Source: Dehalococcoidia bacterium (lineage in GTDB: Bacteria > Chloroflexota > Dehalococcoidia > Lucifugimonadales > JAGWBF01). Taken from it: 63,868 bases of DNA. The notes under the pieces were generated by a model that saw nothing but the letters and a program-made list of their open reading frames with translations, did not search any database and had not been told where the DNA came from. The DNA lies in contig JAGWBJ010000010.1 in NCBI GenBank assembly GCA_021295955.1, positions 1 through 63,868 of the forward strand, read 5' to 3'. The first letter of the stretch is position 1; each line of letters begins with the position of its first letter. Positions 32,019-40,127 of the stretch are shown piece by piece. A program made the position numbers and the translations under genes.

Positions 32019-33670
32019 CCGACGGCATCGGCCCCCAGGCGTCCCAGGGCCGGTACCTGGGCATGGTGGTGGACGGCTCCATGACCCGGGGCGCGGAGAT
32101 ACGCCTGGACGGGCATACCTCGGTGGAGGACGTCAGGATGGGCGCCTTCGTCACCATCCAGGGGGAGAAGCACCGGTTCTTCGGAGTGGTTACCGACGTG
32201 GGCCTGGCGTCCGCGGACGCCGGCCTCAAGCACACGCCGCCCGGGGTCCAGGACCCGTTCATCGCCCAGGTGGTGTCCGGCACCGTGGCCTACGGCAGCG
32301 TGAAGGTGATGCCGACGCTGACCATGCCCGTGGTGCTGGGGGCCTCGGAGGGCCCCTCCCCGGCCCGCACCGTACCGGCCCACTTCTCCAGGAGCTTCCT
32401 GGCCTCGGAGGGAGACGTGGAGGCGGTGTTCGGCCGGGAGGACGGACGGCACTTCTGGATCGGCAACCCCCTGGAGATGGAGACCAAGGTCTGCCTGGAC
32501 CTGGGGGCGTTGGTGGAGCGGTCCATGGGGGTCTTCGGAAAGAGCGGCACGGGCAAGACCTTTCTCACCCGCCTGCTGCTGGTGGGCGTCCTCCAGAGCG
32601 ACCTGGCCTCGGCCCTGGTCTTCGACATGCACAGCGAGTACGGGTGGCAGGGCCGCAGCCAGGGGGGCACCTTCGTAAAAGGCCTGAAGCAGCTCTTTCC
32701 CTCCAGGGTGGCCGTGTTCTCCCTGGACGAGGAGAGCTCCCGCAACAGGGGACTCTCTCCCGACGAGGTCGTCCGTATCGCCTACGAAGACATAGAGCCC
32801 GAGGACATAGAGGTGCTCCAGGAGAACCTGGGCCTGTCGCAGGTGGCCACCGACGCGGCCCACGACCTTGCGCGGCACTTTGGCGCGCGTAGCTGGCTGC
32901 AGGAGTTCTCGGCCATGGCCGGCCGAGATGCCGTGTTCGACCTGGCCAACGAGATGAACGTGAACCCCCAGGCGCTGAGCGCCCTGCACACGCGGCTGCG
33001 GCGGTTTCACCGCTACACTTTCCTGGGGCCCAAGGGGCGGGAGGACTCGGTGCGCCGCATCCTGGAGCACCTGGACCGGGGTATGCACGTGGTGCTGGAG
33101 TTCGGCCGGTACGGCAACGACCTGAACGCGTACATCCTGGTGGCCAACCTGCTCACCCGCCGGATACACGAGCGGTACGTCCGGCGCAAGGAGGAGGCCG
33201 AGGGAAGGGCGGCAGCGGAGCCGCGCCCCCTGGTGATAACCATCGAGGAGGCCCACAAGTTCCTCAGCCCGTCGGTGGCGCCCCAGACCATCTTCGGGAC
33301 CATCGCCCGGGAGATGAGGAAGTACAACGTAACGTTGATGGTCATCGACCAGCGGCCCGGGGCGATAGACTCGGAGGTGATGAGCCAGATCGGCACCAAG
33401 CTCACATGTCTCCTGGACAACGACCGGGACATCGAGTCGGTCCTGGGCGGGGCTCCCGGAGGCAGGGAGCTCCGCACGGTGCTGTCACGCCTGGACTCCA
33501 ACCGGGAGGCGCTGGTCTTCGGCCACGCGGTGCCCATGCCCGTGGTGGTACGCACCAGGGAGTACGGCTCGTCCGGGTCCTATGACGAGTTGTCACGGCC
33601 CGTCGGGTCGGCCGCGGACGGCCCCGGACGGCGAAGGTCGCTGGAGGAGGAGCTGAACGACCTGTTCTGA
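32015..33670 (+). CDS. herA: HerA-type hexameric DNA translocase
   Basis: The 551-residue ATPase has an N-terminal HAS-barrel-like region (YLGMVVDGSMTRGAEIRLDG), Walker A GKSGTGKTF (about residues 180-188), ALVFDMHSEYGWQ, Walker B VITIEEAHKFLS (about 408-419) and a sensor region VTLMVIDQRPGAIDSEV. It would form a ring that drives dsDNA to NurA during recombination repair. AGGAGG precedes the ATG, which overlaps the previous stop. Stand-alone antiphage HerA systems lack NurA, so repair is the favoured role. Confidence 0.9.
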   Translation: MTDGIGPQASQGRYLGMVVDGSMTRGAEIRLDGHTSVEDVRMGAFVTIQGEKHRFFGVVTDVGLASADAGLKHTPPGVQDPFIAQVVSGTVAYGSVKVMPTLTMPVVLGASEGPSPARTVPAHFSRSFLASEGDVEAVFGREDGRHFWIGNPLEMETKVCLDLGALVERSMGVFGKSGTGKTFLTRLLLVGVLQSDLASALVFDMHSEYGWQGRSQGGTFVKGLKQLFPSRVAVFSLDEESSRNRGLSPDEVVRIAYEDIEPEDIEVLQENLGLSQVATDAAHDLARHFGARSWLQEFSAMAGRDAVFDLANEMNVNPQALSALHTRLRRFHRYTFLGPKGREDSVRRILEHLDRGMHVVLEFGRYGNDLNAYILVANLLTRRIHERYVRRKEEAEGRAAAEPRPLVITIEEAHKFLSPSVAPQTIFGTIAREMRKYNVTLMVIDQRPGAIDSEVMSQIGTKLTCLLDNDRDIESVLGGAPGGRELRTVLSRLDSNREALVFGHAVPMPVVVRTREYGSSGSYDELSRPVGSAADGPGRRRSLEEELNDLF

Positions 33671-33719
33671 TCTCTCCCTTCCCATGGGTCCCCCCGCCGA
33701 CTATCGATACCACGGTCGG

Positions 33720-33740
33720 CCGGCGTCCTCAGCACGCCGG
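33720..33740 (+). terminator. Hairpin after herA
   Basis: CCGGCGT-cctcagc-ACGCCGG (7-bp stem) followed by GGTTTCTG, 50 bp after the herA stop. Confidence 0.5.
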
Positions 33741-33765
33741 GGTTTCTGCCGGGCCTGCGGTGGGG

Positions 33766-33840
33766 TATAATGGTGCCGATGGGTAGTCGAAGGTGATTGC
33801 CTACCGTGAAGACCCCGCCCGAACGTAAGGGCGGGGTTTT
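33766..33840 (+). ncRNA. Leader RNA with intrinsic terminator (attenuator or sRNA)
   Basis: A perfect -10 TATAAT (33766-33771) is followed by a small hairpin (GGTAG about 33782 with CTACC about 33801) and a textbook terminator ACCCCGCCC-gaacgtaa-GGGCGGGGT then TTT (33812-33840). The dehydrogenase start is 43 bp further on, with no second promoter seen between. This layout suggests premature termination control or a short sRNA. I do not recognise a known riboswitch class. Confidence 0.6.
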
Positions 33841-33882
33841 GATTTGTGGCAGGGTCTGATTTGTGATGGAAGGAGCTATGTA

Positions 33883-34953
33883 ATGGACGTTCTGGCGTAC
33901 ATGGCCGAGCACGGGCACGAGCAGCTTGTGGTGTGCTCGGAGCCGTCGGTGGGGCTGAAGGCGTTCATCGCGATACACGACACCTCCCTGGGCCCGGCGG
34001 TGGGGGGAACGCGTATATGGCCCTTCGAGACCGAGGAGGAGGCCATCATGGACGTCCTGCGGCTGTCCGAGGCGATGACCTACAAGTCGGCGGCCGCGGA
34101 CCTGCCCATGGGGGGGGGCAAGGCGCTCATCATGGCCGACCCGAGAACGGACAAGACCGAGGCCCTCCTGCGGGCCTACGGCCGGCACGTCGACACCCTG
34201 AACGGCCGGTACGTGACCACCACCGACGTGGGCTCGACGGGCAGGGACCTGGAGTACATCTCCCTGGAGACGGAGCACGTCGCCGGGTTGCCCGTGAGCC
34301 AGGGCGGCAGCGGCGACACCTCGCTGATGACCGGCCTGGGCGTGTACATGGGGATGAAGGCATGCGCCAAGGCGGCCTGGGGGACCGACTCCCTGTCGGG
34401 CAGGACCGTGGCCCTGCAGGGGTTCGGCAAGGTGGCCTACCGCACCGCCGAGCACCTGGTCGAAGAGGGGGCCAACCTGGTCGCGACGGACGTCTACGAG
34501 GAGGCCAGGGAGAAGGCCCGGCTCATGGGGGCCCGGGTGGTGGAGCCCGAGGCGATATACGACGTGGAGTGCGACATATTCTCCCCCTGCGCCCTGGGGG
34601 GCGTCCTGAGCTCCCGCACCATACCCCGGCTGACCTGCAGCATCATAGCCGGCGGCGCCAACAACCAGCTCCTGACCGACCACGACGGCATGGAACTGCA
34701 CCGCAAGGGGGTCCTGTACGCCCCCGACTACATCATCAACTCGGGCGGGGTGATAAACATCGCCTGCGAACTCGGCGCCCCCTACAACGAGGACCGGGCG
34801 AGGGAGATGACCGAGCGCGTCTACGGGACAATGGAGCGGGTGTTGGACATCTCTTCCCGCGAGGGGATCCCCACCTCCCAGGCCGCGGACCGGATGGCCC
34901 GGGAGCGCGTCGACTCGGTGTCCAACCTGCGGAGGATATACCGGGGCCCGTAG
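33883..34953 (+). CDS. Leucine/glutamate-type amino acid dehydrogenase
   Basis: The 356-residue NAD(P)-dependent oxidoreductase interconverts an amino acid and its 2-oxo acid plus ammonia. AMTYKSAAADLPMGGGKA (about residues 64-81) carries both active-site lysines of the Glu/Leu/Phe/Val dehydrogenase family, and VALQGFGKVAYRTAEHL (about 176-192) is the Rossmann dinucleotide site. Length and EYISLETEHVAGLP favour the Leu/Val/Phe group over glutamate dehydrogenase. ATG at 33883 follows AAGGAG. It is preceded by a leader with an intrinsic terminator, so it may be attenuated. Confidence 0.88.
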   Translation: MDVLAYMAEHGHEQLVVCSEPSVGLKAFIAIHDTSLGPAVGGTRIWPFETEEEAIMDVLRLSEAMTYKSAAADLPMGGGKALIMADPRTDKTEALLRAYGRHVDTLNGRYVTTTDVGSTGRDLEYISLETEHVAGLPVSQGGSGDTSLMTGLGVYMGMKACAKAAWGTDSLSGRTVALQGFGKVAYRTAEHLVEEGANLVATDVYEEAREKARLMGARVVEPEAIYDVECDIFSPCALGGVLSSRTIPRLTCSIIAGGANNQLLTDHDGMELHRKGVLYAPDYIINSGGVINIACELGAPYNEDRAREMTERVYGTMERVLDISSREGIPTSQAADRMARERVDSVSNLRRIYRGP

Positions 34954-35029
34954 GACTCTGGCGCGGGACGATGGCGGGAACCGTCCGCCTCCCCCAAGGG
35001 CCCGGAGGGACGCCAGCGGCGCCCGGCGG

Positions 35030-35242
35030 CTAGGTGGCCTTGGTTTCCGCCTCGAAGGCCGGGGTCTTGTTCCTGTGGGCGCCGTCGCAGAAGGGCTTGT
35101 TGTCGGAGTTGCCGCACCGGCACAGAGACACCCACTGGCCCTCGGGCAGGGTGAACTCGTTCTCCTCCCCGTCGACTATCGTAAAGGGGCCCTCGAGTCG
35201 ATAGGGGCCGTTGGCACGTACGGTTATCTTCAGGTCAGCCAT
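35030..35242 (-). CDS. CDGSH iron-sulfur domain protein
   Basis: The 70-residue protein carries the CDGSH [2Fe-2S] motif CRCGNSDNKPFCDGAH (about residues 41-56; three Cys and one His ligands) after SLCRCG, with an N-terminal strand KITVRANGPYRLEG typical of the bacterial single-domain type. It probably transfers electrons or clusters. ATG at 35242 follows GGGAGG. It is the last gene on the minus strand of the trmD-secDF-nfo block, 97 bp after the metallopeptidase. Confidence 0.88.
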   Translation of the reverse strand: MADLKITVRANGPYRLEGPFTIVDGEENEFTLPEGQWVSLCRCGNSDNKPFCDGAHRNKTPAFEAETKAT

Positions 35243-35338
35243 TGTTCCTCCCGCTGTGGATGGGGGCTGGATGCCGATTTCGACGTGGCCGTATTCTCCC
35301 ACGCCCGTTGACGGGGTGTCAACGGGCCGGCGGGGGGC

Positions 35339-35710
35339 CTAGCTGTACCCCAGGCGGTGCAGGTCCTCTTCGCTCAGGCCCAGGAAGTGGCCGACCTCGT
35401 GGACCACCGTGATCCTGATCTCGCGTACGACCTCGTCCCTGGTGCCGCAGGCCTCCTCGATGGGGCCCTGGAACAGGGTTATGGTGTCCGGTAGGGGCGG
35501 CAGATCCCCGTATCGCTGGGGCAGAGGCACCCCGACGTAGAGCCCGAAGAGGCTCCCCGGCTGGTCCTCCCCGGCCTCCTCGAGATACTCTTCGCTGGGC
35601 CAGTCCTCCACCAGCAGCGCCACGTTCTCCAGGCTGTCGCGTACGTGGGGAGGAAGCTCCTCGACCGCCTGCAGGACCAGGCGTTGGAACTGGCGCCGGG
35701 TGAGGCGCAT
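35339..35710 (-). CDS. Metallopeptidase family protein (DUF1025-type zincin)
   Basis: The 123-residue minimal zincin has TVVHEVGHFLGLSEEDL (about residues 101-117), giving the HExGH zinc-binding motif and a downstream acidic ligand. MRLTRRQFQRLVLQAVEELP starts the conserved N-terminal helix. The family is widespread in Actinobacteria and Chloroflexota; its substrate is unknown. It follows nfo by 5 bp and is probably co-transcribed. Confidence 0.85.
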   Translation of the reverse strand: MRLTRRQFQRLVLQAVEELPPHVRDSLENVALLVEDWPSEEYLEEAGEDQPGSLFGLYVGVPLPQRYGDLPPLPDTITLFQGPIEEACGTRDEVVREIRITVVHEVGHFLGLSEEDLHRLGYS

Positions 35711-35715
35711 GACTC

Positions 35716-36576
35716 CTACGCGGTCACCCGCGCCCGGATGTCACGGAGTATGTCCAGGTTCTGCCGGTCCGGGCCCTTGCCTTCGAAGCCCGGCACCTCC
35801 AGGAAGAAGGGCAGGTCGCCGAAGGCGGGGTTGGACATGATGTTCTCGAAGCCGGCCACGCCGATGTACCCCTCTCCCAAGTTCTCGTGGCGGTCGACTC
35901 CCGCGCCCAGGGGATACTTGGAGTCGTTGGCGTGGACGGCCACCAGGTTGTCCAGGCCTATGCACTCGTCGAACTCGGCCAGCATGGAGTCCAGGCCCGC
36001 CTTCGTGGCAACGTCGTAGCCCGCGGCGAAGGAGTGCTGAGTGTCCAGGCAGATCTTGAGCCTCTCACGGTATCCGGGCCGGGCCTCAGACAGGATGCGC
36101 CCCAGCTCGTCGAAGCTGGCCCCGATGTGCTGGCCCATGCCCGCGGTGTTCTCCAGGGTGAGCCACGGCCCCTCGGGAGAGCTGTCCAGTACCCGCTCCA
36201 GGGCGGAGACGGTCTGCTGGAGGATGGCGTCGTATCCCGCGCCCTTGTGGCTGCCCGGATGGACTATGACTCCGGCGGCCTCCACCTGGGCGGCCAGGTT
36301 CATGTAGCTGACCAGCGAGTCTATGCCCTTTTCCAGCAGCGCCGGGTTGGGGGTGCCCAGGTTGATCAGGTACACGGCGTGGAAGAAGACGGGGGCGATC
36401 TCCGCCTCGCGGGCCTTATGCCGAAAGGTCTCTGCCCGCTCCTCGGAGACCGGCCTGAAGGCCCATGCCTGGGGGGCCGAGCCGAATATCTGGATGGTCT
36501 CGCAGCCCAGGTCGGCAGCCCGGTCTATGGCCTTGTCCAGGCCCCCCGAGGTGGAAACGTGGGCACCCAGCTTCAT
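35716..36576 (-). CDS. nfo: Endonuclease IV
   Basis: The 286-residue TIM-barrel AP endonuclease cleaves abasic sites in base-excision repair. Zinc-ligand segments are MKLGAHVSTSGG, VIVHPGSHKGAG (about residues 109-120), LTLENTAGMG (about 146-155), CLDTQHSFAAGYD (about 178-190) and VHANDSKYPLGAGVDRHENLG (within 216-237). Full family length. It lies 72 bp after secF in the same direction. Confidence 0.94.
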   Translation of the reverse strand: MKLGAHVSTSGGLDKAIDRAADLGCETIQIFGSAPQAWAFRPVSEERAETFRHKAREAEIAPVFFHAVYLINLGTPNPALLEKGIDSLVSYMNLAAQVEAAGVIVHPGSHKGAGYDAILQQTVSALERVLDSSPEGPWLTLENTAGMGQHIGASFDELGRILSEARPGYRERLKICLDTQHSFAAGYDVATKAGLDSMLAEFDECIGLDNLVAVHANDSKYPLGAGVDRHENLGEGYIGVAGFENIMSNPAFGDLPFFLEVPGFEGKGPDRQNLDILRDIRARVTA

Positions 36577-36648
36577 TGGCGACCCCTTCCGGTCTCACGT
36601 TCGGTACGTAGGCGCTATGACGCGGCGCCCGGGAGGGCCGGGGCCGCT

Positions 36649-37614
36649 CTAACCGCTCCTGGCCGGGGCGCGGCGCACGAAGGGGAGGTACCCCAGGGCC
36701 CGGCGAAGCTCTCCCCGCTCCCAGATCACCAGGAACTGGCTGGCGATGGCTGCGGAGCTATAGGTCCCGACCACGACGCCTATGATCAGGACCAGCAGGA
36801 ACGGGCGTATGGTGGAGCCGCCGAACAGCAGCAGGGCCAGCAGGACGAAGAGGGTCGTCAGGCTGGTGTTGAGGGACCGGCCTATGGTCTCCATTATGCT
36901 CAGGTTGACCAGCCCGGGGAAGGGCCTGTCGGGGTTGCGGGCGACGTTCTCCCGTATCCTGTCGAACACGACGATGGTGTCGTTCACGCTGTATCCCAGC
37001 ACCGTGAGGAGCCCGACGATGAACATGGAGTTGACCTCCACGTTCAGCGCCTTCCCCAGTATGGAGAAGATGCCGACGATCAGGAGCATGTCGTGGACGA
37101 GGGCCAGGATGGCGGATACCCCGTACCGGAAGGAGTTGGGTATGTTGCGGAAGGCCCAGGTGACGTACACGAGGATACCCACGGCTGCGAACAGCACGGC
37201 GATGATGGCGTTCCTGACCATCTCTTCGGCGACGATGGCCGACACCGTATCGAAGTCCCGGGACTCGATGAGGCCTATCCTGTCCTCCAGGTCCCTCTCG
37301 ATGACCGCCTGCTCAGAGGATACGGCGCCTTCGGGCCCCTCGACCTGGGGCTCAAGGACATCGGTGCGGATGAAGACCGAGCGCCCGCCCGTCTTCTGGA
37401 TCAGGGCCTCGGAGTGGCCGTGGTCGTCCAGGACGTCCCTGACGGCATCTTCGTTCACGTCCGTTCCCCGCACGAAGGTGACCTCCAGGGCCGACCCGCT
37501 GGTGAAGTCGATGCCCGGCGTGAGGGGTGGGGGAATCAGTAGGGATATGACTCCCGGCAGAATGAGCAGGCCGGAAACCAGGAAGAACCACCCTCGCTTG
37601 CCGACGAAGACCAA
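36649..37614 (-). CDS. secF: Protein translocase subunit SecF
   Basis: The 321-residue membrane protein has six predicted membrane segments. GIDFTSGSALEVTF (about residues 34-47) is the SecF signature, and LGYSVNDTIVVFDRIRENV (about 208-226) is the conserved loop. SecF pairs with SecD to finish protein export using the proton gradient. The TTG at 37614 lies 2 bp after the secD stop and is at the family N-terminus. Confidence 0.92.
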   Translation of the reverse strand: MVFVGKRGWFFLVSGLLILPGVISLLIPPPLTPGIDFTSGSALEVTFVRGTDVNEDAVRDVLDDHGHSEALIQKTGGRSVFIRTDVLEPQVEGPEGAVSSEQAVIERDLEDRIGLIESRDFDTVSAIVAEEMVRNAIIAVLFAAVGILVYVTWAFRNIPNSFRYGVSAILALVHDMLLIVGIFSILGKALNVEVNSMFIVGLLTVLGYSVNDTIVVFDRIRENVARNPDRPFPGLVNLSIMETIGRSLNTSLTTLFVLLALLLFGGSTIRPFLLVLIIGVVVGTYSSAAIASQFLVIWERGELRRALGYLPFVRRAPARSG

Positions 37615-37616
37615 GG

Positions 37617-40127
37617 CTAGCCGCCTCTCCTCTGACCCGGCGCCGCCGGTCCCGAGTCGTGGCCGGCGCCGGCCACCGGCACCGGCTGCCGCGGGGGCTC
37701 CGGAGTGAATAGATTGATCCTGCTCCCCAGGGGGGTGTACGCCAGCAGCTGGAGCATGTTGCGGCTGACGGTCATGGCGGTGAACATGCTGACTATGACC
37801 CCGATCCCCAGAGTGAGGGAGAAGCCCGTGACGATGGGGGTCCCAGTGCGCGAGCCGAACCACCACAGAATGAGGCACGTGATGATGGTGGAGATGTTGC
37901 TGTCACGGATGGCGGTCCACGCCCTCCTGAAGCCCACCTCCATCGATGAGGTGAGGGACCGGCCGGTGCGCATCTCCTCCTTCATCCGCTCGAAGATCAG
38001 CACGTTGGCGTCCACGGCCATACCTATGGACAGGACCAGCCCGGCGACCCCCGACAGGGTGAGGGTGACGGGCAGCAGCTTGAAGATGGCCAGGACTATC
38101 AAGGCGTATACGATGAGGGCGGTGGCCGCCACCAGCCCGGCGACGCGATAGTAGGCGATCAGGAACACGAGGACCAGGCCAAGACCCACGAAGCCCGCCA
38201 CCAGGCTGTTCTTCAGCGAGTCCTCTCCCAGGAGGGCGTCGACGGTGTCCTCGCGGATGAGCTCCAGGGGGACGTCCAGGCTTCCCGACTCCAGCTGGAT
38301 GGCCAGGGTCTGGGCCTCTTCTCGGTTGAAGTTGCCGGTTATGCGGGTCCGTCCGTCGGGGCTGTGGCCGCTGACTATGGGCGCCGTGAGCTGCTCGTCG
38401 TCCCGGTATATGGCGATCCGTCTTCGCTGGTCTCCCACCAGGCGCCGCGTGAGGTCGCTCCAGATGCCGGCGGCCTTGCCCTTGAACTCCAGGTGTACCT
38501 CGTGATCGGACGTGGTCGGGTTGCGCTGGGCGAAGGCCTCCTCCAGGTCTTCACCGGTGATGTCCACGGGGAGGTCGTTGTACCGCCCCTCTCCTCCCAG
38601 CTCCAGGGGCTCGCATGCCCCGGGGTTGATGCCGAGCTCCTCCAGGGTGACGAGGCACTCGCGCTCGAAGAAGCTGAGCTGGGCCGTCTGGCCGATGAGC
38701 CGCTTGGCATCCTCGACTCCGCCCGAGGCGGTGAAGGTCGCGATACCGGGCGGGTCTCTGGTCAGGCCCTCCCTCAGGGCGGTGCGGCCCTCCGTGGTGA
38801 TGGAGTCCTTGATGTTTATCGAGTATCGGTTGGGGGAGACCCCTTCCACCGAGTAGTCCACATAGCCCAGTTCGTCCAGGAGCCGTTCGATGCCGGACCG
38901 GTTGAGCGGCGGAATGAAGACGCTGGTGATCTGCTTTCCCTCGTCGCCCGTTGTGAACGACTCGAAGGGAGCGAATATCTGAGTGACGAAGTTGCTTAAG
39001 GTGTTGACCTCGGCGTCGGTAAAAGGCTGCTCGGCGCTGATGACGAAGGTGTTGACCTCGGGATTGTCCACACTGTCGCCCGTGCGTCCGACGGCGGTTA
39101 GGATGTTCGTGAGGTCGACGGTGGAGGGCACCGGGCGGAAGGCCACGTCTATGGTGGAGCCCTCGGAGCCGGGGAGCTGCACCACCACCCTGTCTTCGCC
39201 CCATAGCTGTATGATGGGCTCGGTGGTGCCCAGGGCGTTGATACGGCGCTGTATGATGTCGACGACGCCCTTCATCTGGTCTTCCGTGGGACTCTGGACG
39301 TCGGGGCGGAAGAGGGTGACGGGGCCCACGTCGAAGACGGCGTCCCTCAGGTCCGACTGCCGCTCCTCCTCGTCCAGGGCGAGGCCCTCGATACGAAAGC
39401 GGGTCTGGGGAGGGACCTCGAAGGTCGCGTCTACCAGCCCCACCTCATCGAGGAAGTCCTGGACATCCTCGTCCAGCAGTAGGTCACTGAAGGTGACCAT
39501 GGCCGAGTCGCCGGTCAAGACGAAGGACTCGAAGGTCGACAGCCTCTCCTCCAACGCCACCTTGAGCTGCTCTTCGGCGTTGGCCAGGAAGGGTAGGCCC
39601 TGGATCGAATACCGGTTCTCGCCCGTGTTTTCGAATACTGGTTCGTCGTAGCCAAGCTGGGACAGCGTAAGGCTGATGGCGCCCTCGTCTGAGGTGCTCT
39701 GGAATGCCACCTCCACGCCCTCGTCCTGGAACTCGATGGTATCTATCAAGGCAATGTCGGCTTCCAGGCGCTGCTCCAGGGCGGCCTCCGATAGCTGTCG
39801 AAGGGCGAGGTCGTTCAGGACGAACTCGGGCTTGGCGATGGCGGCCCTTGACTGCTCCTGGCCCTGCACCACCTCCGTGATGTCCCCTTCGTCCACCGGC
39901 TCGTCGAACTCCAGCGCTACCAGGTCCGGCAGGTCTGCCTGGTAGCGCAGGTCACTGCCGCCCTCCAGGTCCAGGCCCAGGGTCAGCCCCAGGGGACCGG
40001 AGGCTTCCCGGTCGATGTCGAAGAGGCTGGGGATCGATACGTGCACCTCTTGAAAGCTCAGCGAGGCGACGGCCAGCGCGACCACCACGAAGACGAAGGC
40101 GAAGACCCTGACCCCTCTCCTACGCAC
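37617..40127 (-). CDS. secD: Protein translocase subunit SecD (enlarged)
   Basis: The 836-residue protein is much longer than typical SecD (about 450-620). The conserved core is present: LGLDLEGGSDLRYQ near residue 50, the C-terminal membrane half with LESGSLDVPLELIREDTVD, AVDANVLIFERMKEEMR and SGVAGLVLSIGMAVDAN. Extra periplasmic sequence holds at least two similar units (LGYDEPVFENTGENRYSIQG and LGYVDYSVEGVSPNRYSI). GTG at 40127 overlaps the upstream stop by 8 bp; ATG at 40151 is possible. It precedes secF by 2 bp. Confidence 0.9.
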   Translation of the reverse strand: MRRRGVRVFAFVFVVVALAVASLSFQEVHVSIPSLFDIDREASGPLGLTLGLDLEGGSDLRYQADLPDLVALEFDEPVDEGDITEVVQGQEQSRAAIAKPEFVLNDLALRQLSEAALEQRLEADIALIDTIEFQDEGVEVAFQSTSDEGAISLTLSQLGYDEPVFENTGENRYSIQGLPFLANAEEQLKVALEERLSTFESFVLTGDSAMVTFSDLLLDEDVQDFLDEVGLVDATFEVPPQTRFRIEGLALDEEERQSDLRDAVFDVGPVTLFRPDVQSPTEDQMKGVVDIIQRRINALGTTEPIIQLWGEDRVVVQLPGSEGSTIDVAFRPVPSTVDLTNILTAVGRTGDSVDNPEVNTFVISAEQPFTDAEVNTLSNFVTQIFAPFESFTTGDEGKQITSVFIPPLNRSGIERLLDELGYVDYSVEGVSPNRYSINIKDSITTEGRTALREGLTRDPPGIATFTASGGVEDAKRLIGQTAQLSFFERECLVTLEELGINPGACEPLELGGEGRYNDLPVDITGEDLEEAFAQRNPTTSDHEVHLEFKGKAAGIWSDLTRRLVGDQRRRIAIYRDDEQLTAPIVSGHSPDGRTRITGNFNREEAQTLAIQLESGSLDVPLELIREDTVDALLGEDSLKNSLVAGFVGLGLVLVFLIAYYRVAGLVAATALIVYALIVLAIFKLLPVTLTLSGVAGLVLSIGMAVDANVLIFERMKEEMRTGRSLTSSMEVGFRRAWTAIRDSNISTIITCLILWWFGSRTGTPIVTGFSLTLGIGVIVSMFTAMTVSRNMLQLLAYTPLGSRINLFTPEPPRQPVPVAGAGHDSGPAAPGQRRGG

